Positions 43,898 to 53,815 of a stretch of 64,000 bases of DNA are shown piece after piece; the stretch's first letter is position 1, and each line of letters opens with the position of its first letter. The translations under genes and the position numbers were made by a program. The notes below the pieces were generated by a model, which saw only the letters and a program-made list of their open reading frames with translations, had not been told where the DNA came from and did no database searches. Origin of the DNA: Ariolimax columbianus (lineage: Eukaryota; Mollusca; Gastropoda; Stylommatophora; Arionidae); NCBI GenBank assembly GCA_036924085.1, contig JAVGWX010000003.1:127578974-127642973 (forward strand). The letters are read 5' to 3'.

Positions 43898-44285
43898 AAG
43901 GCATCTGGGTCACTTTGTTTCGGTCGGCCATACTGTGTGATGACCGACTCTTCTGTGCATACAGCCGTTCGGTTGAGGTCTTTTGGCGCTGAGAAACGTC
44001 TGGGTCACGTAAGGTCGGTCAGCCATACTGTGTGATGACCGGCTCTTCTGGGCATACAGCCGTTCGGTTGAGGTCTTTTGGCGCTGAGAAACGTCTGGGT
44101 CACTTTGTTTCGGTCGGCCATACTATGTGATGACCGGCTCTTCTGTGCATACAGCCGTTCGGTTGAGGTCTTTTGGCGCTGAGAAACGTCTGGGTCACGT
44201 AAAGTCGGTCAGCCATACTATGTGATGTCCGGCTCTTCTGTGCCTACAGCCGTTCGGTTGAGGTCTTTTGACGCTGAGAAGTGAC
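43898..44285. repeat. 95-bp tandem repeat with 190-bp higher order
   Basis: Four 95-bp units (landmark TCTGGGTCAC at about 43904, 43999, 44094, 44189). Units 1 and 3 carry CACTTTGTTTCGGTCGGCC, units 2 and 4 CACGTAA(G/A)GTCGGTCAGCC, so the true homogenised period is a 190-bp dimer. Shared landmark: ACAGCCGTTCGGTTGAGGTC. Confidence 0.95.
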
Positions 44286-44289
44286 CTGT

Positions 44290-44940
44290 GAAACATCTTG
44301 TGTGCCGGGGTTTCCTGGTCCAGCCGCACGACATGACCGAACAGGGAAACTCGGCGGCGGTTCAGTGATCCTGAGATTCTTTATACTACCATTGCCAAAC
44401 GTTGTTCTTATTCAAGACACAGACAGGTGAAGAAGATGAGAATATGTGAAATTAAATTTCTGATAGAAGTCAACGGTGTCACCGGAAGTGATAGCGTGAG
44501 AAGTGATGACGTTAAAAGCACGGTGAGACCCCCGTGTGCTGCTGGATACATCCCAAAACAAAAAGGCGACGGTTCGATAATCGCATGAGAATTCAACCTG
44601 ATCAACTACCACTGTGATTATAACACAAGAAGATCTGGCTTAAGAGATCAAGGAAGCATGCGCGGGAGATGGACAGATGACATCAAAGATTTCCTTAAAA
44701 ACACGTGCTTCAACAACCGACGCAATACAATTGGCCAGCTTAAACTACTCACGTGTTGCTTAAATAAACGTGGATGAACATGTCAGTAAACAAGTAACTA
44801 ATCTATTAAGTAAGTATGTATTTCTGTTTTAGGCGCTTGTTAAAATCGATGAGGTAAAAATCTAGCGGTGAGACTCAACGACAAATAGGCAAAGGCAGCC
44901 GTCCATCGTAGACGATGATGGCATAATTTATTTGCTATCG
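44290..44940. other. No gene recognised; possible LINE tail
   Basis: A plus-strand stretch MRGRWTDDIKDFLKN (44658-44702) resembles the R-W-x-D-D-I motif at the C-terminal tail of LINE polyproteins, but no flanking motif supports it. Otherwise nothing identified. Confidence 0.3.
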
Positions 44941-44944
44941 CTAT

Positions 44945-45140
44945 TTTTTATCTTCACTCTCTCGTCTCGAGCCGCCCGACCACAGTGGGAAGTCAAGGAC
45001 AAGACGACTAGGGAGGCGACTACGAGATGCTGGGGTCTCCCCATCAAGCACCCGTGAAAAAGACGGCGGAGTCCGGAGTCGAACCCACACCACCCGATCA
45101 CGAGGCTGACGGCTTAACCACTTCGCCACGGAATCCTCCA
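44945..45140 (-). mobile_element. tRNA-headed SINE
   Basis: Minus-strand tRNA-like head: the A-box region GGCGAAGTGGTTAAGCCG and B-box GGGTTCGACTCC, seen on the plus strand as GGAGTCGAACCC at 45079-45090 and CTTAACCACTTCGCC at 45114-45128. A short T-rich stretch at 44943-44950 may be the A-rich 3' tail. No target-site duplication found. The body does not match the other SINE families here. Confidence 0.7.
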
Positions 45141-45945
45141 ATGACAAATATGGCTTTGTTAATGATGGCAAAAAAATTAGGATTTTCCCACATCTTTGTC
45201 GACGTCATTACCTAAGCTGTGCACCCCTTCATGCTGTATTAACTTCAGCTCATCTATTTTGGGACTATTCTCGATAATACTGCATCTGGTTTCTCTAGAT
45301 ATCTTCCAGCGTTGCTGTGGGTCGTAGACGGAGCAGCTAAAATTCTAATGCATCCGATCCAGGAAAGATTAATCAGGCGAGGAACGATAACCACAATACG
45401 CTTTCGTATATGGTAGCTATGTCTCCCTCATACCATACTGGCGTGCAGAGATAGTACTCTACACAGACAGGCGGCTGACGGAGACGCCAGTAAAGAGTCT
45501 TATTTGTGAATTCCTATATCCGAGTGGGCAATTGAATACAGGAGAGGTTATAATGTTATCTCTCGCAGCAGAGGGACAGGTTTTGATCCCCTGTTATGAT
45601 ACGCTTCAGTTTACCCAGCTGTGAATATGATTTTTAAGTACGGTTTCAGTAGGTTGCTGGTCAAACCATCTCAGAAATAGGATAGACCCAGCACAATGAA
45701 GTGGCTAACACTTCATCCCCTATGACAGTGCCTACAGTGAAACTATGTTTATCTTGTTACCAGTTCCAAGTACGTGAACTAGTTCTTGACTTTGTCAATT
45801 CTCTAATATCACGGGAACTACAGAATATAAACTTTTTAAATCCACTTTATTTAGCTTTCTTCATTTCCATCTCGCTCCAAAAGGAACCATAGGGTCACCA
45901 CCGAATACAGTTCATTTCATGAATCATGTGCCAAAGCTTTTTTTT
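45141..45945. other. No gene recognised
   Basis: Spacer before the 55-bp satellite. No coding motif, tandem structure or RNA gene was identified. Confidence 0.4.
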
Positions 45946-45947
45946 TA

Positions 45948-48262
45948 GTTTAGTTTAGCTCAGTTTAATAGAAGAATCAACATCATTGCACACGGTTTAA
46001 CCAATTAGTTTAGCTCAGTTTAATAGAAGAATCAACATCATTGCACACGGTTTAACCAATTAGTTTAGCTCAGTTTAATAGAAGAATCAACATCATTGCA
46101 CACGGTTTAACCAATTAGTTTAGCTCAGTTTAATAGAAGAATCAACATCATTGCACACGGTTTAACCAATTAGTTTAGCTCAGTTTAATAGAAGAATCAA
46201 CATCATTGCACACGGTTTAACCAAATAGTTTAGCTCAGTTTAATAGAAGAATCAACATCATTGCACACGGTTTAACCAATTAGTTTAGCTCAGTTTAATA
46301 GAAGAATCAACATCATTGCACACGGTTTAACCAATTAGTTTAGCTCAGTTTAATAGAAGAATCAACATCATTGCACACGGCTTAACCAATTAGTTTAGCT
46401 CAGTTTAATAGAAGAATCAACATCATTGCACACGGTTTAACCAATTAGTTTAGCTCAGTTTAATAGAAGAATCAACATCATTGCACACGGTTTAACCAAT
46501 TAGTTTAGCTCAGTTTAATAGAAGAATCAACATCATTGCACACGGTTTAACCAATTAGTTTAGCTCAGTTTAATAGAAGAATCAACATCATTGCACACGG
46601 TTTAACCAATTAGTTTAGCTCAGTTTAATAGAAGAATCAACATCATTGCACACGGTTTAACCAATTAGTTTAGCTCAGTTTAATAGAAGAATCAACATCA
46701 TTGCACACGGTTTAACCAATTAGTTTAGCTCAGTTTAATAGAAGAATCAACATCATTGCACACGGTTTAACCAATTAGTTTAGCTCAGTTTAATAGAAGA
46801 ATCAACATCATTGCACACGGTTTAACCAAATAGTTTAGCTCAGTTTAATAGAAGAATCAACATCATTGCACACGGTTTAACCAATTAGTTTAGCTCAGTT
46901 TAATAGAAGAATCAACATCATTGCACACGGTTTAACCAATTAGTTTAGCTCAGTTTAATAGAAGAATCAACATCATTGCACACGGTTTAACCAATTAGTT
47001 TAGCTCAGTTTAATAGAAGAATCAACATCATTGCACACGGTTTAACCAATTAGTTTAGCTCAGTTTAATAGAAGAATCAACATCATTGCACACGGTTTAA
47101 CCAATTAGTTTAGCTCAGTTGAATAGAAGAATCAACATCATTGCACACGGTTTAACCAATTAGTTTAGCTCAGTTTAATAGAAGAATCAACATCATTGCA
47201 CACGGTTTAACCAATTAGTTTAGCTCAGTTTAATAGAAGAATCAACATCATTGCACACGGTTTAACCAATTAGTTTAGCTCATTTTAATAGAAGAATCAA
47301 CATCATTGCACACGGTTTAACCAATTAGTTTAGCTCAGTTTAATAGAAGAATCAACATCATTGCACACGGTTTAACCAATTAGTTTAGCTCAGTTTAATA
47401 GAAGAATCAACATCATTGCACACGGTTTAACCAATTAGTTTAGCTCAGTTTAATAGAAGAATCAACATCATTGCACACGGTTTAACCAATTAGTTTAGCT
47501 CAGTTTAATAGAAGAATCAACATCATTGCACACGGTTTAACCAAATAGTTTAGCTCAGTTTAATAGAAGAATCAACATCATTGCACACGGTTTAACCAAT
47601 TAGTTTAGCTCAGTTTAATAGAAGAATCAACATCATTGCACACGGTTTAACCAATTAGTTTAGCTCAGTTTAATAGAAGAATCAACATCATTGCACACGG
47701 TTTAACCAATTAGTTTAGCTCAGTTTAATAGAAGAATCAACATCATTGCACACGGTTTAACCAATTAGTTTAGCTCAGTTTAATAGAAGAATCAACATCA
47801 TTGCACACGGTTTAACCAATTAGTTTAGCTCAGTTGAATAAAAGAATCAACATCATTGCACACGGTTTAACCAATTAGTTTAGCTCAGTTTAATAGAAGA
47901 ATCAACATCATTGCACACGGTTTAACCAATTAGTTTAGCTCAGTTTAATAGAAGAATCAACATCATTGCACACGGTTTAACCAATTAGTTTAGCTCAGTT
48001 TAATAGAAGAATCAACATCATTGCACACGGTTTAACCAATTAGTTTAGCTCAGTTTAATAGAAGAATCAACATCATTGCACACGGTTTAACCAATTAGTT
48101 TAGCTCAGTTTAATAGAAGAATCAACATCATTGCACACGGTTTAACCAATTAGTTTAGCTCAGTTTAATAGAAGAATCAACATCATTGCACACGGTTTAA
48201 CCAATTAGTTTAGCTCAGTTTAATAGAAGAATCAACATCATTGCACACGGTTTAACCAATGT
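45948..48262. repeat. 55-bp satellite array, 42 copies
   Basis: Unit contains TTAGTTTAGCTCAGTTTAAT, AGAAGAATCAACATCATTGC and ACACGGTTTAACCAA. Landmark CAGTT lies at 45961 and 48216, exactly 41 periods apart, so no indels occur in 2.3 kb. Rare variants tag a 13-unit (715-bp) duplication: CCAAATAG at 46826 and 47541, and CAGTTGAATA at 47116 and 47831, with the same internal spacing of 290. The array has no long open frame and is the most homogeneous in the window. A SINE follows almost immediately. Confidence 0.98.
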
Positions 48263-48269
48263 GCTCTGT

Positions 48270-48592
48270 TCTTCTCCATTTTTTTTGAGAATCTCAGCAC
48301 AATGCACGAGCTCCGTAGCATCGGCGAGTATCCCGTAATAGACTGAATAGATTTGTAACAGAATTATGAATTTTTCCCGAGCAGCGGCCTACTTGTTTCG
48401 ATTTCCAGCTGCCGAGGGAATTTAACGTGCGCGACACTGCACACGGGCGTCCGATCTCTACTACCCAGATGTCCGGGGAAATACCAGAAAGTCCACGTGA
48501 AAAAAACCCGGTCTCCACCTTGATTTGAACTGGCGACCTTCAGGACCCGAGGCCGACGTCTTACCTTGAGACCACTCAGCGTTTTGTACTTT
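48270..48592 (-). mobile_element. tRNA-headed SINE
   Basis: Minus-strand head: GCTGAGTGGTCTCAAGGTAA (A-box-like) and GCCAGTTCAAATCAAGG (B-box), seen on the plus strand at 48519-48592. The body extends left to an eight-base T run at 48279-48286, the likely 3' A tail. Its left end directly adjoins the last unit of the 55-bp satellite. No clear target-site duplication was found. Confidence 0.72.
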
Positions 48593-48880
48593 CAGTGATG
48601 GTTTCTATAACAATACGGTTTACATAACCCACTCACAGCCCTCGTTAGTCGAATTTGACGAAATTCGTGTTGGTACAATGATGGCATTATTTCTTCATTG
48701 GTAAGGGCCCTGAGATCTACACGGCCATTAACAGCACCCGTTTCTTGTCGACTTTTTAGTTGATAAAGATGTTATTGTTGTTATATTAGTGGAACGTTTG
48801 ATCTAGCGGGTGTGATCATGGTATCTTGATGAAGATAAGTCATGTTATTTCATTTTTGATTTAAAATGAAAACCTGAGAT
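48593..48880. other. No gene recognised
   Basis: Short spacer between a SINE and the 30-bp array; nothing identifiable. Confidence 0.4.
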
Positions 48881-49990
48881 CTAAGATGTAGCAGTGGATG
48901 AGGTGGAGTTGTAGATTTTGCAGTGGATGAGCTGGGATTTAAGATGTAGGAGTGGATGGGCTGGGGTCTAAGATGTAGGAGTGGATGGGCTGGGGTCTAA
49001 GATGTAACAGTGGAAGGAAGAGCTGGGATCTAAGATGTAGCAGTGGATGAGCTGGGGTCTAAGATGTAGCAGTGGAAGAGCTGGGATCTAAGATGTAGCA
49101 GTGGATGAGCTGGGGTCTAAGATGTAGCAGTGGATGAGCTGGGGTCTAAGATGTAGCAGTGGATGTGCTGGGGTCTAAGATGTAGCAGTGGATGAGCTGG
49201 GGTCTAAGATGTAGCAGTGGAAGAGCTGGGATCTAAGATGTAGCAGTGGATGAGCTGGGGTCTAAGATGTAGCAGTGGATGAGCTGGGGTCTAAGATGTA
49301 GCACTGGAAGAGCTGGGATCTAAGATGTAGCAGTGGAAGAGCTCAGATTTAAGATGTAGCAGTATATGAGCTGGGGTCTAAGATGTAGCAGTGGAAGAGC
49401 TGGGATCGCAGATGTAGCAGTTGAAGAGCTGAGATCTAAGATGTAGCAGTGGAAGGAAGAGCTGGGATCTAAGATGTAGCAGTGGATGAGCTGGGGTCTA
49501 AGATGTAGCAGTGGCAGAGCTGGGATCTAAGATGTAGCAGTGGATGTGCTGGGGTCTAAGATGTAGCAGTGGATGAGCTGGGGTCTAAGATGTAGCAGTG
49601 GAAGAGCTGGAATCTAAGATGTAGCAGTGAAAGAGCTGGGATCTCAGATGTAGCAGTGGATGAGCTGGGATCGCAGATGTAGCAGTAGAAGAGCTCAGAT
49701 TTAAGATGTAGCAGTATATGAGCTGGGATCTAAGATGTAGCAGTGGAAGAAGTGAGATCTAAGATGTAGCAGTGGAAGAGCTGGGATCGCAGATGTAGCA
49801 GTGGAAGAGCTGAGATCTAAGATGTAGCAGTGGAAGAGCTGGGATCGCAGATGTAGCAGTGGAAGAGCTGGGATCGCAGATGTAGCAGTGGATGAGCTGG
49901 GATCGCAGATGTAGCATTGGAAGAGCTGGGATCGCAGATGTAGCAGTGGAAGAGCTGGGATCGCAGATGTAGCAGTGGATGAGCTGACAG
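48880..49990. repeat. 30-bp minisatellite, ~37 copies
   Basis: Unit GATCTAAGATGTAGCAGTGG plus ATGAGCTGGG. Variants (GGTCTAAG, GATCGCAG, GGAAGAGC, and 4-bp longer GGAAGGAAGAGC) are interspersed and cluster regionally, with GATCGCAG units concentrated after 49650. Diverged units lie at the left edge. The minus-strand frame 49817-50005 is a by-product. Confidence 0.95.
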
Positions 49991-50392
49991 CAGCCAGTTA
50001 CTCATAACGCACTGCTTGCATCACAGTCAATGAGTGACATGTGGCCAAGACCCTTTTCCGCCTCCAAGTGGGGGCCCTGTAAACAAGCCGTAGTCTGACT
50101 GAAAAATAGGGATCGAAGAAGTAAGGCAAACCCAAATTACAAAATGCCTTGGTGCAACTTGAAGTGTCAGGCTGTAAGGCAAAGATGTCACCGTCTTGCT
50201 GTAAACTACGGTTAGAACATCACTTTAACGACAGAAGGAATAAATAAACACATAACCTGTGTACTGCACGGCGACTGCAGGAAAAGTCTGTCTTTTTGCA
50301 TCAGCCCTTTAATCCCCACTCAGACTCCAACAATGAGTATAAACGTAATTATGACAATTCAAATAATAATAGCAATAAGATTTACATTGATT
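49991..50392. other. No gene recognised
   Basis: Contains GTGCAACTTGAAGTGTCAGG and GCTGTAAACTACGGTTAGAA phrases loosely resembling the 3' part of the S1 family; not enough to call an element. Confidence 0.3.
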
Positions 50393-50700
50393 AGAAGAGG
50401 AGGAAGACTAACGTCTGGTCAGGCAAAATATACTGATCAGACGTGTTATTCAGGATCAGGCAAAACATACTGGCCAAGACCCTCACCTCGGGCTGTTTTC
50501 ATGGCAGTCTGGCTAACGAGGCGAGTGATCGACGTGATCCTTGTAGTAGCTAGTGACACACAGATAAAGCAAGCATAGCACAACCTCATAGAGGATCCCG
50601 GTCCACCTTCATCAGCACGATCGGGATGTGAGGAAAGTTACTGCAACCCGCCACTTAACGTCCTTTTCAGGGGACACAAAAGAGTAACTTACTCATTGTG
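50393..50700 (+). repeat. Dispersed repeat D, copy 2
   Basis: Starts with GAGGAAGACTAACGTCTGGT like copy 3 at 62810, continues with TACTGATCAGAC, then CGACGTGATCCTTGTAGTAG, AAGCATAGCACAAC, GATCCCGGTCCACCTTCATC and CCACTTAACGTCCTTTTCAG. This copy carries extra sequence relative to copy 3. The open frame 50333-50578 overlaps it but shows no known domain. Confidence 0.78.
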
Positions 50701-51555
50701 GACATTCACAAACAACAACATGTATTAGAAAATGTGTGTCTCCCTTCAATCCTCACAGTCTACATGCCACCGCATGATGAGAGGATGTAAGTGAAATTCA
50801 TGTCCGTCACAACGGTTGATCCCTTTTCCATTGAGGATGTTTCCAATCCATTTTCAATGGCTGTTTCAGAGAAAAGACATTACACGTTGAAGTTGCTAGT
50901 TCAATACACAGCCTTCTTTTGTACATGGGATGTAACAGTTGACTTAATTTTTTTAAACCGGGTACCACTCGGGTTTTACAGGCAGCATCGTGGACAGAGT
51001 ATTACATAGTATCACAATGGTACAAACAGACGTATGGATCAACTGCCATAGCGCCAGTTATTCCGTTTCCATCAAATATGATCGATTTGCTGGTCTGAGA
51101 AATTCGAATATTGTGAGATTGTTAATTATACCAGAAACTCTTCAATCTAAAGTGACATAGAACATTATGTGGCGGGTCTGTGAGTTTTTGGTGCGCGACT
51201 GTGAAAGCAGTTAGATCGGTTGTCTGTGCCAACATTTGGAACGTGTTTGTGATGGCACTTCTAGGTTTATCTAGCTATAAATATGCGTAACAGACACTGC
51301 CCTAAAGTTAGTTGCACATCGCAATCGACGCTTGCGACATTATCAAACATTTTTTTTCTTGAGAATGGAACTTACGTTGTGTATGGATTATAGTGAGCAA
51401 GAGGCTGCGCTGGTTATCAACCTCGCTCTCAGGTCCCGAACTACCTTGGATTAGTGGAAAGACATAAGTCAAGACGTCTAGAAGTAATTCAGAATGCAGG
51501 CACTCTGGTCCCAACTTTTTTAGATCATTATACTATATCTATTGTTCAAATACAA
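50701..51555. other. No gene recognised
   Basis: No recognised motif on either strand. The 72-codon frame at 50791-51009 is unrecognised. Confidence 0.4.
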
Positions 51556-51559
51556 ATTC

Positions 51560-51838
51560 AGAATTTCCATCTACGTGTGTTATCTTTTCCATATACGTGT
51601 CTTATCTTTCTACCTACTTGTCTTATCTTTTTCATCTACGTGTATTATCTTTCCTATCTACGTGTTATCTTTTCCATCTACGTGTCTAATCTTTTCCATC
51701 TACTTGTCTTATCTTTTCCATCTACACGCGGTATCTTTTCCATCTACGTGTGTTATCATTTCCATCTACTTGTCTCATCCTGTCTATCAATGTGTCTTAT
51801 ATTTTCCATATACATGCGTTATCTTTTTCAGACATTAT
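51560..51838. repeat. 22-bp degenerate minisatellite
   Basis: About 12 units around CTTATCTTTTCCATCTACTT plus GT, with substitutions and small indels; frames through it (51454-51912, 51542-51853) encode FSIYV/FPSTC-type repeats and are by-products. Confidence 0.88.
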
Positions 51839-52565
51839 TTCAGAGGAACCTAATTAAAAAATATATACTAATCATGACGTTTTCAGATTTTAACTGTCTT
51901 GAAAAACTTTGATATATTAGGTGAGAGAACAACTGATAGTTGATAACTAAACATCGCAGAACCTATATAATGTGTATCTTAATTACTCATTAACATAACC
52001 GTACATAATGCAAGAACAACTTGCATCAGTGTAACACATTTGTCCTCCACCTCCTCCTCATCCTTCTTCTTCTTCTTCTTCTTCTTCTTATTATTGTTAT
52101 TTTCTTCGTCTTCTCTTCGTTCGCTCAGACTTCTCTAGTTACCATACACGTTACCTTTTAACTGGGTGGGAGGAGGGGAAATGTTGTCACTCTGCTCCTC
52201 TCGTGGAGCCGATAGCCCTAGAAAACATTTTCTACTGTGTGTACTCCGAACAGGGGTTGTTTAAGGAACAAACGATGTTGCCTTCTGCAATTGCATGTTC
52301 TCAATCAGAATATTGTCACTTAATCTCTTCTAGACATAAAGTATTATTCTTCTAAATCGAATTATCATTGCTATATATGTAATTTGTATTTGAAGTTAAT
52401 TGTTATTAATGCCTTTACGTCTTCTTACGAAACCCCCTTTTAAGTTTTTCTTTCTTTCTCATTGATTATTCTATCTGCCTTTACATTTGCATGCATCGTA
52501 TAATGTGTAGGAATGCATTGCATTTTTACACTGTTGAAATGGCTGCTAGTATTCACGAGAGTCTC
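51839..52565. other. Spacer with CTT tract; possible retroelement 3' end
   Basis: A (CTT)n tract at 52065-52090 is followed at about 52118-52130 by CTTCGTTCGCTCAGACTTCTC. Its reverse complement (GAACGAAG next to a GAA-rich run) resembles the 3' end of SINE S1, so an uncharacterised minus-strand element may extend to about 52265. No gene seen. Confidence 0.35.
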
Positions 52566-52577
52566 TGAAAGTTTGTC

Positions 52578-53166
52578 TTCTTCTTCTTCTTCTTCTGCGT
52601 ACGCAGTCAGACAGTTACCATTATTTTTTCGAAAAAAGCGGCGGTCATCCTGAGGCTGTCGCCACTGCCATAGAGCTTGTCTTGCAGTTCCATTGGTGAT
52701 GGCCACATCTGCTCTCTCTGATCCTCGTATGTCGGGCAGTTCTGCAGCAGATGTTCAGCGGTCATTTTACCAGTACCGCACGGGCATTCGTCGGTACACC
52801 CTATCTTCAATTTGTTGAATAGGTGGTACCTCAGTCTATTGTGGCCAGTGCAAAGTCTGAAGACAACGACCTGCTCTCTTCGGTTCAACTGGTAATAGGC
52901 ATCGTTTTTGGTGTAACCAGTATGTTCGGTTTCCCATTTGGTCATGTATCTGGCTTTGATAAGCCGTTTTGACTCTTCGTACGTCATACTGGTATCTGTT
53001 TGTGGTAGTCTTGCACCTTCTTTTGCCAGTCTGTCTGCCTCCTCGTTGCCTTGGATGTTGCAGTGTGATGGGACCCACTGTACCACTACCCTTTTTGGTT
53101 CGGACTGCTGGCACAGTTTGCAGAGTGCTGCTCTTAAGTCATTAAGCTCGGTGTTTTTCTGGCTTT
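52578..53166 (-). pseudogene. LINE family B copy 2: RNase H and tail, with target-site duplication
   Basis: 5'-truncated minus-strand copy of the family at 26150-29752. It covers the end of RNase H (VQWVPSHCNIQGNEEADRLA, about 53025-53085), the tail (YQLNRREQVVVFRLCTGHNR and CPCGTGKMTAEHLLQNC, a Cys/His-rich zinc-finger-like motif, 52740-52900), and the C-terminus (SLRMTAAFFEKIMVTV then stop, near 52607). The frame 52607-53086 is open for 159 codons, so decay is limited. The 3' tail is (GAA)n, seen as CTT repeats at 52578-52596. A perfect 12-bp target-site duplication TGAAAGTTTGTC flanks it at 52566-52577 and 53167-53178. Confidence 0.93.
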
Positions 53167-53199
53167 TGAAAGTTTGTCCAATGTGTTTATAGTTATTAA

Positions 53200-53815
53200 G
53201 AATATTACGACTAATAATGAATTTGTAATAAAAACTGAGAGGGAAGTCTTTCTGCTCAGTGGTGTAGGCATAGTCTTCACCAGATAAATCTTACTACGGC
53301 TACACACATTTGCTGAGCGTGTGTATCCGGAGTCGCAGTGTGGATTCAGGAGATGAACAATCGACATGGTTTTTTTCTCTTCTGCAACTTCAGGAAAAGT
53401 TACACAAGCAGAATTAGCCCTTTACTGCCGCCTTCATTGATCACACACAGTAATTTGATTTGGGAATGTCCCTTCAAAGTCCTCTCTACAATAGACTGTT
53501 CGATCAAACTTTTACGACAAATAATATCGTTCCATGAGACTATGAAAGGAACAATCCAATTTGATCGTAGCATATCATAAATATTTGGTATTCGCCTGAT
53601 GTTAAGCTAGGCTGCGTACTGGCCCGGACACTTTTCTCTGTTAAGCATTTGGAAACGAATATGAAGGAATCTACCTTCACACTAAGTCGAATTATCGGCT
53701 GTTTAACTTTGTAAGGCTCAGTGCCAAAACAAAGATCAGGAGGATCCCAACCAGAGACCTTGTTTTAGCTGATGATGCTGCAGTTGTTACACCCAGTCAG
53801 AGCTAGAGATGATGC
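53200..53815 (+). pseudogene. LINE family A-like copy 4: RT to motif C
   Basis: Plus-strand RT relic in element order: GIVFTR and LLRLHTFAERVYPESQCGFR with TIDMVF (53265-53370), LLRQIISFHETMKGTIQFD (53507-53565), motif B DVKLGCVLARTLFSV (53601-53645), a region like VRLSAKTKIRRIPTRDL (53713-53765), then motif C as LVLADDAAVVTPSQS (53763-53808). The motif C segment becomes the first unit of a 28-bp satellite, and recognisable LINE sequence ends there. Confidence 0.82.

Noticed and set aside
45079..45128. Functional minus-strand tRNA gene
   Set aside because: A and B boxes exist but the arms do not pair well, and the sequence continues into a SINE-like body.
45948..48262. tRNA D-arm-like TAGCTCAGTTTAATAG in every 55-bp unit
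   Set aside because: There is no B-box, anticodon arm or acceptor stem within 55 bp, so the similarity to a tRNA A-box is probably chance.
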